Shown in pieces: positions 12,109-22,980 of a DNA stretch of 64,000 nucleotides. The stretch is taken from positions 57,499 through 121,498 of the forward strand of contig JAECUM010093569.1 of the NCBI GenBank assembly GCA_016617855.1, in the 5' to 3' direction. The notes under the pieces are model-generated. The model did no database searches. It had not been told where the DNA came from and saw nothing but the letters and a program-made list of their open reading frames with translations. The stretch comes from Megalonaias nervosa (taxonomy: Eukaryota > Mollusca > Bivalvia > Unionida > Unionidae). The position numbers and the translations under genes are program-made. The stretch's first letter is position 1. The number at the start of each line of letters is the position of its first letter.

Positions 12109-12905
12109 CATTACACATTTTTATATTTTTGATTCAATACTGTACCAAACCCAACATCACTTGCATAAAATGACATTTTAAATGATTGACTGAAATTTTT
12201 GGAGCTGAAAGAACTGGTGCACTCTTAAGTATGGCCTTTAACTTATCAAAAGCCTTCTGACATTTTTCAGAATGCTGTAACTTGATTTTCCTGCTTAACA
12301 AATTGGTTGGGGGTCAGTAATTATGGAAAAAAATTGGAGCAGAATTTCCAATAATATACAGCCATGCCCAAATAACGCATCAGCTACTTTTTACTGATAG
12401 GCACAAGGAAATGAGAGATAGCCTTCCCCATAACTTCTAATGGTTTAAGTCACCCATATCCCACAATATGTCCTAGAAATGTAACACAAGCATTGCAAAA
12501 ACTCACTTTTACATAAATTAATTGTAAAATTTTCATAACTGAGTCTATCAAAGAATTTCTGAATTGTCAGTAAATGATCTTTCCAGGTGTCATTATAGAT
12601 GATGACATCATCAATGTAAACATTACAATTATCTAGACCAGATGCAGTCATGTTCATTAAATGTTGAAAAGTACAAGGTTAACCTTTCATCCCAAACAGC
12701 ATCACTTTATATTGATAAAGGCCATCTGGAGTTATGAATACCAAAATTTCCTTTACCCTTTCTGCCAGTGGAATTTGCCAGAATCCTATCAAAAGGTCGA
12801 ATTTGGTGACATATTTTGCATTTCCAGTTTTGTCATGCAGTCATTGATTCTAGGAAACAGGAATGAATCTGTTTTGGTCACATGGTTCACTTTTCTGTAG
12901 TTGGT
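12109..12905 (-). mobile_element. Gypsy-type retrotransposon remnant: reverse transcriptase region
   Basis: The minus-strand frame at 12445-12657 carries VYIDDVIIYNDTWKDHL, the YxDD active-site box and following helix of Gypsy RT. Further conserved pieces (a DGLYQYKV-like segment near 12715) lie upstream in other frames. Multiple stops and frame changes show it is inactive. Confidence 0.85.
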
Positions 12906-13835
12906 GCATATTTACTGAACCCGCATATTTCAGGTCACTATCCTAGTGCCTTAACCACTTAGTCACTGCACCTTGTCTAATGGAGAAAACAATAGAGAAA
13001 GTGAAGTTGAAAGCCAAGGGATGTTCTAGGAAGATATATATGGGACCCAGGGAAGGCACTTTTAATGTGGTATAAGTGACCCAGCTGATGTAGTTTAAAA
13101 TTTTGTATTAATTTGTATTAATTTTGTATTAATTTGTATTAATTTTGTATTAATTTCACATGAACTCTTGGAGTATTCATTATACCCTGTCATATATTTT
13201 TAACTGACTTGCCAGGGTACCGTCTGTGTTTAAATGGAACAGCCCTGAGTTTCTTTGAACTCACAAAGGCTCAACAAGTTCCTGCACATTTTGATATTTT
13301 TCGCTTAAAAAGCAATTTAGGCTATGAGATCAGTTGATAGATGTCTTTTGTTTTCAGTGTCCAGTTTTGTAAATATAACATTTCTTTGAATAAAATGTTT
13401 TGGAGACATTTAATGATTATCTACAGGACTAAAAATTATAATATGAGTGCCAATTCAATTTAATATTTGGAACACCTCATTTTTCATCATGTCAAGTGAG
13501 GAAGGGCCATAATACACTTTTCTGCACATGGTGCTGATCTGGAAATATGGTTTGAACGATTTTTGGAATTTATAAAATAAGCTTTTATTCTTTGACCTTT
13601 CTCAGTGCAAACCTTTTAGTGCATATGAATGCTTTTCTATTGTTTCTCTTTATGCACATTTGAGCATCTGTGGCACACTTTAAAAACGATTGAAGCACAC
13701 TTTTTTTGGGATGCAAAGGATTCACACACTTTGATCAGGATTTGTTCACTGTCCTGGAGGGCATCATGTTTTCTTCAGGTGTAGGCATTGTTATGATGGA
13801 GTAGCTTGCACTGATCTCATGTGCTGTCATACAGT
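12906..13835. repeat. Intron with TTTGTATTAAT repeat and tRNA-like decay product
   Basis: About 13093-13157 repeats TTTGTATTAATT several times. Around 12916-12975 is a weak minus-strand tRNA-like segment (GAACCCGCATATTTC ... CTTAACCACTTAGTCAC), possibly an old SINE. Nothing else seen. Confidence 0.5.
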
Positions 13836-13839
13836 TTCC

Positions 13840-14292
13840 TTCAGGACAGCAACATGGAGTCCAGACAAGCGAATCATGATTCTTTTCCAACTAGAAAAAG
13901 ATCTCCAGATGAAAAAATGGCATACTCTGAGAATCACCAGCCAAGAAAGAGAAAAGATTTAGAGCACAGAAAAGTAACTGTTGAGTGCAACTTTAAAGCC
14001 AAATGGTGGAAAGAATTCCCTTGGCTGGAATATGGCACATACGTTTGGAAGACCCGTTTGACTTGGGTTTGCATGATTGTGAAGACTGCAGAGGTGAAAT
14101 AACCCTTTCATGACAGGGTCTAAGAATTTTAAAAAATCTGCCTTTGTTAACCACGATGCATCTGGAGAACACATAAGATCTTCAATGGCATTCTTCCACA
14201 ACAAAGAAGTCTGTAAGCTTGCAGAGAAAAATGCATTATTTGGATTACAAAGGGGGAGGGTCATTGTAGTTTTTGTAATGATTAAGATGTAA
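13840..14292 (+). pseudogene. Frameshifted fragment resembling a TTF-type zinc-finger / hAT-derived protein
   Basis: The frame at 13821-14102 contains FKAKWWKEFPWLEY. The frame at 14110-14292 continues MTGSKNFKKSAFVNHDASGE. These are typical of the N-terminal zinc finger of ZNF862-like, hAT-derived proteins, but the two parts are in different frames and the Cys-rich link is broken. No splice signals join it to the host gene. Probably a transposon-derived remnant. Confidence 0.55.
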
Positions 14293-14900
14293 TTTGTTGG
14301 TTTGTAACTTGGCTGCAATAAGAGAAGACTTAAAAGTTTAAGAGCAACTTATTAAAAGGAAAATGAACTATTACACTCTATGACTTTAGGAAGAAGTAAA
14401 ATAAAACTAATGAAAGTACAAACTTCATGACATAGGCAGTAAATTAGTCATTTAGTTAAAAAGCTGGTTTATGTGCATTTTTTTATTGACTTATATATGG
14501 TATATGTTGTGTAGGTTTATAATTATGCTAAAAAGGATCAAAGAGACCTAAAAGTGCAGCTATAAACTAAAAAGAAAATGAACTGTTGACTCAATGACTG
14601 GGCAATGCATTTGTTTCATTATAGTGCATCTTTGATGATTTGTAATTTTCAGACAGAGAGTGGGAGCATTTAATGCAAGTTGTAATTTCGTATGTTCAGC
14701 TGAAAAAATTAAGGGGGGCAATTATTGCTCAGTATATTCTCAAGCCCCCACATTTTTCACTATTCCCCAGGATGTTTTTTTTACCCCCAATAATACACCC
14801 CTAGGGGATACAGATTTTAACATCCTTTGAAAAGCATAATTTATTTCGTACAAAATTTTATGAATTTTAGACCTAATATGTTTTTGTTTTTGAAGGAGGA

Positions 14901-15436
14901 ATGCACACAAGCCACAAAGTCCAGGCAAATACACACAAGCCACAAAGTCCAGGCAAAATTAGGTTGCAATTACTATGCACAAAGTCCAGGCAAAATTAGG
15001 TTGCAATTACTATGCACAAAGTCCAGGCAAAATTAAGTTGCAATTACTATGCACAAAGTCCAGGCAAAATTAGGTTGCAATTACTATGCACAAAGTCCAG
15101 GCAAAATTAGGTTGCAATTACTATGCACAAAGTCCAGGCAAAATTAGGTTGCAATTACTATGCACAAAGTCCAGGCAAAATTAAGTTGCAATTACTATGC
15201 ACAAAGTCCAGGCAAAATTAGGTTGCAATTACTATGCACAAAGTCCAGGCAAAATTAAGTTGCAATTACTATGCACAAAGTCCAGGCAAAATTAGGTTGC
15301 AATTACTATGCACAAAGTCCAGGCAAAATTAGGTTGCAATTACTATGCACAAAGTCCAGGCAAAATTAGGTTGCAATTACTATGCACAAAGTCCAGGCAA
15401 AATTAAGTTGCAATTACTATGCACAAAGTCCAGGTA
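14901..15436. repeat. 37-bp minisatellite, about 14 copies
   Basis: Unit GCACAAAGTCCAGGCAAAAT followed by TAGGTTGCAATTACTAT. Copies differ mainly by TTAGG/TTAAG. The first two units are diverged. Confidence 0.97.
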
Positions 15437-15592
15437 AAATTAGCTTTGAAATTACTAAGTCCATATTATGCTGATTGGATTATATGTTCTTTCCACATTT
15501 TGTTTTTTCAGATTTTCAGACATTTCAGACATTTTTCTGCAGTAGAGGCATGTGTTTTACAATCACATATCTAGTTGTTATGTAATTTTACC

Positions 15593-15990
15593 ATGTTTTC
15601 CAACAATATATGTTACCATGCGTTCAGAGGGTATATTTTACCATGTTTCAGATGGCAATGGTATTTTACCATGCTTTCAGATGGTATATTTTACCTAGCT
15701 TTCAGATGGCAATGGTATTTTACCATGCTTTCAGATGGTATATTTTACCATGCTTTCAGATGGCAATGGTATTTTACCATGCTTTCAGATGGTATATTTT
15801 ACCATGCTTTCAGATGGCAATGGTATTTTACCATGCTTTCAGATGGTATATTTTACCATGTTTTCAGATGGCAATGGTATTTTACCATGCTTTCAGATGG
15901 TATATTTTACCATGCTTTCAGATGGTAATGGTATTTTGCCATGCTTTTCAAATGGCATATTTTGCCATGTTTTCAGAAGGTATAATCATT
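15593..15990. repeat. About 54-bp higher-order minisatellite
   Basis: Alternating half-units TTTTACCATGCTTTCAGATG plus GCAATGGTA or GTATA. It is open in all three forward frames because the unit lacks stops, but shows no domain. Confidence 0.96.
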
Positions 15991-16446
15991 TACTATGTTT
16001 TAAGAAGGATTTGGTATATCATGCATTGATGCTAAGATGATTTGGTCAGGTGCAGTATTTAGTCAGGTACAAGTCAGGTACAGTATTTAGTAGAATACAT
16101 GTATAGTGTTCCATTCAGTTTTGTAGAGATGTCTAGCTGCTATTCAGCAATGTTTTAGCAGAAGAAAATGCAAAGAGACCAAGTTGCAGTAGTGGGATTT
16201 AGCATTCCATTGCTACTTAATAAGAACATTTAGCAATTTTTAGTATTGTTTTAGTAGGGATGCAGCAGGAGTATAAATTAATTGACATAACACTGAGGAA
16301 ATCAGCAATCTACTACAAATATATTAAAGAAGAAACAGATGCATTTCTGTATGAAATTTGCAGCTAGATGAAATCCTGATATAAAAAACACTTTGTTTAT
16401 AGTAGGCATTTTGTAGACTGTTTGCAGGACACACTCTCTTGTAACA

Positions 16447-16666
16447 TACCATATGTACTCATGTGTAAGTCCAGTCTAACTGCAAACTGCAAAGACCCTC
16501 AGCTGCTGTCATTATAATGTGCTGACAGATCTGGGTCAGTGCAGTTTTTTAGGAGTAATCAGTAGAACAAGCAATGTAGACCCTAAACTGGGGTGTATTA
16601 TGCGACATCATATCAGGGACTATGTTGTGTGCTGTTGGTCTGGACTTATAAGTGAGTATATACCAT
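16447..16666. mobile_element. MITE-like element with terminal and internal inverted repeats
   Basis: Left end ACCATATGTACTCATGTGTA ... TCCAGTC; right end GGTCTGGACTTATAAGTGAG ... ATACCAT, an inverted match. Inside, an AACTGCAAAGACCC segment faces GATCTGGGTCAGTGCAGTT. Related copies lie at 31545, 45223, 49450 and 51686. Confidence 0.7.
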
Positions 16667-16785
16667 AACAGGGTAATAGTACCATTTAGCAATAATGCAT
16701 CACTGCTGTATGGAATAGTGCTGCTGTAGTTTGCCTAAGGATTAGTACAGTGTCAGAATGGCTTTACATGCAACCAGTCAGCAGA

Positions 16786-17010
16786 GGATGCTGGAATATG
16801 ATGGGGCTGGCGTAGGGATGCTGCTGGAATACAAAGGGGCTGGCTTAGGGAGGCTGCTGGAATACAAAAGGTCTGGCTTAGGGAGGCTTAACTGGAATAC
16901 AAAAGGGGCTGGCTTACGGAGGCTGCTGGAGGCTGCTGGAATACATAAGGGCTGGCTTAGGGCGGCTTAACTGGAATACAAAAGGGGCTGGCTTAGGGAA
17001 GCCTAACTGC
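16786..17010. repeat. About 30-40-bp GC-richer tandem repeat
   Basis: Unit CTGGAATACAAAAGGGGCTG plus GCTTAGGGAGG, about six irregular copies. Confidence 0.9.
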
Positions 17011-17146
17011 ATTTGGATACTCAAGGTTTGTATGATAGAGTATCCACTGTAAGTGGATGTAAAATTTTCAGTCCACAACATGTAAATGTACAGTATATTT
17101 CTGCATACAGTCTATTGGGAACACCTTAATTACCCTTTATTCCCAG

Positions 17147-17265
17147 ACCAGATATAGCTCAGTGATTAGCCAGTGATTGTTGAAATAGTTATCTTAATGG
17201 TGTGGGTTTGAATCCTATCATCAGATCAGCCCAAGTTTGCCACCACTGTGCCCTCGGCAGTGTAT
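17147..17265 (+). mobile_element. tRNA-like SINE fragment
   Basis: An A-box-like TATAGCTCAGTGATTAGC and a B-box-like GGGTTTGAATCC 50 bp later, without a foldable intact tRNA. Likely an old SINE head. Confidence 0.45.
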
Positions 17266-17321
17266 AACCATCATATTTTGTTGTACTATAAAATACTAAA
17301 GCAAACCCATTATTTCCACAG

Positions 17322-17453
17322 ACAACAAACTTGACGCAGAGGGTTTCATATTTAGAGACCTGTGCATGTCAAACTGAGTGTGTTCACCAGGGACGGATCT
17401 TTGACAATGGAGAAACATGGAGCAAAGATGTCTGTACCATTTGTATTTGCAGA
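17322..17453 (+). CDS. Exon: end of coiled coil and first two-thirds of VWC domain 1
   Basis: Acceptor TATTTCCACAG, donor GTAGGT; phase 0 on both sides. The 44 codons read TTNLTQRVSYLE, then a cysteine-rich segment TCACQTECVHQGR, then IFDNGETWSKD and CTICICR. Spacing of C-x-C, C-V-x-x-G, G-E-x-W-x-x-D-x-C-x-x-C-x-C is diagnostic of a von Willebrand factor C domain, the chordin/thrombospondin type. The domain is completed by the next exon. Confidence 0.88.
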
Positions 17454-17617
17454 GTAGGTATAGATTTCCTTGCTCTACTTTTTGTCATCAATATGTTTAC
17501 AAATTTAAAGAGTGAGAAGTCAGTATTTTTAATATTCCTCCGTTTAAATGGTTAGAAGTCAATATTTGGTTTTTTGAAGAGGTTATTTATGTTGTAGTTA
17601 GGTCTACGTCTCATTGG

Positions 17618-17862
17618 TTGTTGTTGTTGTTTAATGTCTTTTTCAGCACATGATAGGCTACACATGGCAGCCAGTATATTTGGTGGAGGAAGAACCTGGT
17701 AAAACTCAAGAAGATCCACTGACCCATGGGAAACTACTGGCAGGTTGTCTCACATATTCACATTGGCAGAGCCCAAGACTCAAACCCACATGGACAGAGG
17801 TGAGATGTCAGTGGTCTGTAATTGTGAGCACCATAGACCACTTGGCCACCTGGGAACCCTAG
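17618..17862 (-). mobile_element. tRNA-derived SINE family A, copy 2
   Basis: Same body as 2775-3029 (GCACATGATAGGCTACACATGG, then TGGTGGAGGAAGAACC). A short duplication CTCATTGG flanks it at 17610-17617 and 17863-17870. The right-hand duplicate is the first unit of the adjacent tandem array. Confidence 0.82.
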
Positions 17863-18122
17863 CTCATTGGTTGTTATGCCTATAGCTCATTGGTTGTTAT
17901 GCATATAGCTCATTGGTTGTTATGCCTATAACTCATTTGTTGTTATGCCTATAGCTCATTCATTGTTATACCTACAGCTCATTGGTTGTTATACCTACAG
18001 CTCATTGGTTGTTATGCATATAGCTCATTCATTGTTATACCTACAGCTCATTGGTTGTTATGCCTACAACTCGTTGGCTGTTATGCCTATAGCTCATTGG
18101 TTCTTATGCCTATAGCTCATTC
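17863..18122. repeat. About 24-bp minisatellite grown from the SINE flank
   Basis: Unit AGCTCATTGGTTGTTATGCC plus TAT, about 11 copies with point changes. The core CTCATTGGTTGTT equals the left flank plus SINE tail junction at 17610. Confidence 0.93.
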
Positions 18123-18784
18123 GACTTCAGTGATAAAAACTATCTTGAAAAGAAGCCTTTTTGAAGGTACAGAATTAGATGCAGTAAAAGGCATTGCAGT
18201 AGTTATGTTTCCATTTGGTGAGTTTTATTTTTAAATATTTAGGTAATTATCAAAATTAAGAGTTTAAGGTCAAAGTAATGCCAGATGTTTTCATCTACAT
18301 CTTTGCTAGTAATGGGTTTCTTGTCCATATGTCAAAAGTTATGGATGCTGAATTTAATTACTAGCTCAGTATTCCAAGATTTCACTGAGCTCATTGTTTG
18401 CCATAACATGGGAGGATTGTGACCCTGTAGACAAAACCTGATTTATTACTCAAGGTTTAACAAACTTTCAACAAATCATTTTACTCTGGACAAATTCAGG
18501 GATCATTTGACAACTGTGTTGTTTTTATCATTAAACCCATGCTCTGTTTATCCCCCAATCCCACAGATCAAGTTCTGGAGGGTATAATCGAGACAGTTTG
18601 TACATCCATGTCATTTTTGTTTACCTTACATCTTCTTAAACTCTTGGAGATATCTTCATGAAATTTGATATGCTTTTGTATCATGACTAAACAATGTGTT
18701 CTGTGAAACACAGAGTTTGTCTTGTCAACACTATAAGAGTTGTTTCCATTTCCAGACATATCTGATGTATTTTCATACAATTCT

Positions 18785-19165
18785 ATCATGCATTTGTATC
18801 ATGTCAAGACTCTGTTGTCCCATGCAGCTCTATATGGATTTGTGTCATGTCAAGACTCGGTGTCCCATGTAGCTCTATATGGATTTGTGTCATGTCAAGA
18901 CTGTGTCCCATGCAACACTATATGGATTTGTGTCATGTCAAGACCCTGTTGTCCCATGCAGCTCTATATGGATTTGTGTCATGTCAAGACTCTTGTGTCC
19001 CATGTAGCTCTATATGGATTTGTGTCATGTCAAGACTGTGTCCCATCCAACACTATATGGATTTGTGTCATGTCAAGACCTTGTTTCCCATGCAACTCTA
19101 TATGGATTTGTGTCATGTCAAGACTCTTGTGTCCCATGTAGCTCTGTATGGATTTGTATGGTGTC
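18785..19165. repeat. About 55-bp minisatellite, seven copies
   Basis: Unit CTATATGGATTTGTGTCATG plus TCAAGACTCxTGTGTCCCATG(C/T)AG. Open in two forward frames but Cys/Met-rich repeats have no sign of splicing into the gene. Confidence 0.95.
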
Positions 19166-19179
19166 AGGATGTCAGATAG

Positions 19180-19480
19180 GCCAGTATTAGAGTAGCACAG
19201 CATTAAGTTTTCGTATCTGAAAAAAGATAGGCCAGTATTAGAATGGCACAGCACTAAGTTTTCACATTTGAAAACAGATAGGCCAGAGCATAAAATCACA
19301 TGGCTTAAACCAGCTGCACAAAGCAAATTAGGTAATAATAGATATATGTTCACATTAATAATTCAATCCAGATTTGAGGTTAAAGAAAAGCATTCAGTTT
19401 TGATGTCACTGATGTAATTAATTATGTCACATTGTAATTTTGATGTCACTGATGTAATTAATTATGTCACATTATAACAT
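19180..19480. repeat. Two short tandem repeats
   Basis: Three copies of a unit with GATAGGCCAGTATTAGA around 19175-19280, and a 58-bp duplication with TTTGATGTCACTGATGTAAT at 19398 and 19437. The remaining intron to 19774 is featureless. Confidence 0.8.
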
Positions 19481-19774
19481 GAAGACCTGAAGATCTGGCA
19501 TGGAATTCATACAACTTTTCAAGTAAAAAAGACTCAAGTTCTTAATTTAAAACATAATCAGAGAAATCCATAATTAAATTAATGCAAAAGTGTAAACATT
19601 TACAGGAATATTTTGTATGACAAAAGTAACATAAGCTAAAAATTTACAGTTATCATTAGCGAAAAAATTTAAATCTGAAAAGACCCTCAGTTCTTAGTTT
19701 GACATTGTTGAATCTATCACTTGTAGTTGGTTCTAATATTCTTCAGAACATTTTTCTGTTATAATTCATTTCAG

Positions 19775-19823
19775 GATGGCAAACCACAGTGTGTCAGGAG
19801 GATGGACATTGAACATTGCCATG
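19775..19823 (+). CDS. Exon: end of VWC domain 1
   Basis: Acceptor ATTTCAG, donor GTAAGT; phase 0 in, phase 1 out. It encodes DGKPQCVRRMDIEHCH and completes the VWC pattern C-x-C-x-x-G-x-x-x-C-x(8)-C. The 3' part of this exon together with its donor is the founder-like first unit of a minisatellite that continues to 21379, so many alternative donors follow. Reading through from this exon into the second unit meets TAG, so using a downstream donor in this frame would truncate the protein. Confidence 0.8.
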
Positions 19824-21379
19824 GTAAGTACTGTGATACAGTGTGTCAGGAGGACAGATAGTGAACATTGCCATGGTAAGTACTGTGATACAGTGTGTCA
19901 GGAGGACAGACATTGAACACTGCTATGGTAAGTAATGTGATACATTGTGTCAGGATGACTGACAGTGAACATTGCCATGGTAGGTACTGTGATAGTGTGT
20001 CAGAAGGACAGACATTGAACATGGTTAGTACTGTGATACAGTGTGTTAGGAGGACAGACATTGAACATGGTAAGTACTGTGATACAGTGTGTCAGGAGGA
20101 CAGACATTGAACATGGAAAGTACTGTGATACAATGTGTCAGAAGGACAGACTTTGAACATGGTAAGTACTGTGATACAGTGTGTTAGGCAGACAGACATT
20201 GAACATGGTAAGTACTGTGATACAGTGTGTCAGGAGGACAGACATTGAACATGGTAAGTACTGTGGTACAGTGTGTCAGGAGGACAGACAATGAACATGG
20301 TAAGTACTGTGATACAGTGTGTCAGTAGGACAGACATTGAACATGGTAAGTAATGTGATACAGTGTGTCAGGAGGACAGACATTGAACACTGCCATGGTA
20401 TGTAACATGATACAGTGTCAGGAGGACAGACATTGAACATGGTAAGTAACGTGATACAGTGTGTCAAAAGGACAGACAATGGACACTACCATGGTAAGTA
20501 CTGTGATATAGTGTCAGGAGGACATGCATTATACATGGTTAAGTAACATGATACAGTGTGTCAAAAGGACAGACAGTGGACACTGCCATGGTAAGTACTG
20601 TGATACAGTGTCAGGAGGACATGCATTGAACATGGTTAAGTAACATGATACAGTGTGTCAAAAGGACAGACACTGGACACTGCCATGGTAAGTACTGTGA
20701 TACAGTGTCAAGAGGACATGCATTGAACATGGTTAAGTAACATGATACAGTGTGTCAAAAGGGCAGACAGTGGTCATTGCCATGGTAAGTACTGTGATAC
20801 AGTGTGTCAAAAGGACAGACAGTGGACACTGCCATGGTAAGTACTGTGATACAGTGTCAGGAGGACATGCATTGAACATGTAAGTAACATGATACAGTGT
20901 GTCAAAAGGGCAGACAGTGGACACTGCCATGGTAAGTACTGTGATACAGTGTCAGGAGGACAGACATTGAACATGGTAAGTAACATAATACAGTGTGTCA
21001 AAAGGACAGACAGTGGACACTGCCATGGTAAGTATTGTGATACAGTGTCAGGAGGACAGACATTGAACATGGTAAGTAACATAATACAGTGTGTCAAAAG
21101 GGCAGACAGTGGACACTGCCATGGTAAGTAACATGATACAGTGTGTCAAAAGGACAGACAGTGGACACTGCCATGGTAAGTACTGTGATACAGTGTCAGG
21201 AGGACATGCATTGAACATGGTTAAGTAACATGATACAGTGTGTCAAAAGGACAGACAGTGGACACTGCCATGGTAAGTACTGTGATACAGTGTCAGGAGG
21301 ACATGCATTGAACATGGTAAGTAACATGATACAATGTGTCAAAAGGACAGACAGTGGACACTGCCATGGTAAGTAATGA
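19790..21379 (+). repeat. Minisatellite of an exon end plus its 5' splice donor, about 33 units
   Basis: Units of about 44-53 bp carry GTGTCAxxAGGACAGACA, TGAACA(TTGC)CATG and GTAAGTACTGTGATACA. The first unit spans the real exon end (to 19823) and its GTAAGT donor. Most units retain CATG|GTAAGT, some have GTTAAG, GTAGGT or GTATGT. Two subtypes (long, with CACTGCCATGG; short, with TTGAACATGG) alternate in the second half. Confidence 0.97.
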
Positions 21380-21949
21380 GCTGTACGGATAACTGCTATC
21401 TCAGAAGTTGAATATGTTAATCATTGGTAATGATGAAATTCATTGTTTACTTTTTTAAATGCACTCTGATAACTTTGCTAATAATGTTGTGGCATGTGGA
21501 TTAAATTTTTCTAATGGAAGGGAAATAATAGGCCTCTATTTGCTTCACATGAAAAAGTTGTCATCTAAATTAGTTTGTGAAAGCTCAATATAAGCAGTTC
21601 ATTACATAAAGAATACATCAGTTTTGGAATCACCATCATGAAATTTGCAATTTTTAATAAGGAATCATTAAAAACATCTCTCAATAAATATAACATTTCA
21701 TGATGAAATATCAATAAATGAAAATGATGGTATACGCTTACTGATGGCAACACTGTAAGAAAAAAAAACCAATTAAAGAAGTCACGTTAAGTGAAATTCA
21801 TGTTTGAATTTTATCATTTAACGCCATTATAATTCCCATAATTGTAATATGCCCTCATTTGAAATCAGATTAGTCAGTTGACTGTCATGGCAACATTTCT
21901 TTGACAACCTAAAAGCTTACTCAGTGGCTAAGCTGACTTTATCTTAACA

Positions 21950-22160
21950 ACTGATGGAAACGTAACGGTGTTTTGATGGTTCAACCTAATTGTCATATTG
22001 TCTGGAAACTTAACAATGTTTGACTTGACAATAAAAGCTAATTGTCAGATTGTCAGGAAACTTAACAGTGTTTTGACTTGATGATACAAGCTAACTGTTA
22101 GATTGTCTGGAAACTTAATGACTTGATGATACAAGCTAATTGTCAGATTGTCTCCAGCTG
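21950..22160. repeat. About 55-60-bp tandem repeat, four copies
   Basis: Unit with CTAATTGTCAGATTGTCxGG and AAACTTAACAGTGTTTTGAC. Sequence 21380-21949 shows nothing recognisable. Confidence 0.85.
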
Positions 22161-22369
22161 ATTACAGTCGTGTAAGACGTCAACATCTCACAAGCATCAG
22201 AGTGTAGGTCAGCATTATTTCTTGTTAAAATTACACGCTGTAGACAACTCCAGAGTTTTTAAAGTTGTGTAATCTTTAGATTATTCTTCAAAATTTACAA
22301 TGATACTTTTGAAAATAAATTGTTCCAATAAAATGTAGATATTTTTGTAGTTTCTCATTTTGGTTGATT

Positions 22370-22980
22370 GTTTATGGGATGGTGTATTGTTTGTTGTCCA
22401 TCAATCAGTTAGCACAAATTCTTATTACTACTTCTCCAAAACTACTTGGGGGATTGCAATGAAACTTTACACACACACAGTTATCCCTTAGTTTAGCTCT
22501 TCCTAAATGGTGCTACTTGGATATCCAGTATGGCCGCTACAGTGACCATCTTGAATAAGTTGTTATTGCTACTCTTTCTGAATGGATGGTCATATCAACA
22601 TGGGTTTTTCTCATGATGTTTTGTTGGTCTTAAATAAAAATAGTTCTGATCTGATTGTCCAGTACGACCACCAGAATCTTGTTATTACTACTACTCCTGA
22701 AGGGATGGTCACATGAATATGGGGTTTTTACCACTAGACTTTTTAGTATACCAGGTTGGTCATCAATGAAAATTGTGCCAATTGTGCATCGAATATGTCT
22801 GCAATGATGGCCCTCTTAAAAATCTTGTTTTCACTAATCCCCTCTGAAGGGTAGTCATATGGACATAGAGTTTTCACCAAAAGACTTCTGATGATGTCTA
22901 CTTGGTCCTAAATGATAATGGTACCAATCTTACATTCATTATGGCTACCACTGCACTTGTTTTAAAAAATACTGTTATTG
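22370..22980. repeat. Dispersed about 130-150-bp repeat family 2, copy 1
   Basis: Units repeat TTATTxCTACTxCTxxxGAATGGATGGTCATAT, GTTTTTCACCAAAAGACTT, TGATGTCTAGTTGGTCCTxA and CCAGTATGGCCxCC. The same family fills 27830-29480. No protein. Confidence 0.75.

Noticed and set aside
13959..14318. 119-codon minus-strand open frame
   Set aside because: It is antisense to the zinc-finger-like remnant, whose plus-strand frames match a protein family.
14901..15436. CRISPR-like array
   Set aside because: Units are contiguous with no unique spacers and the genome is eukaryotic; it is a minisatellite.
15575..16040. Three overlapping open frames of 101-139 codons
   Set aside because: All are translations of the 54-bp minisatellite.
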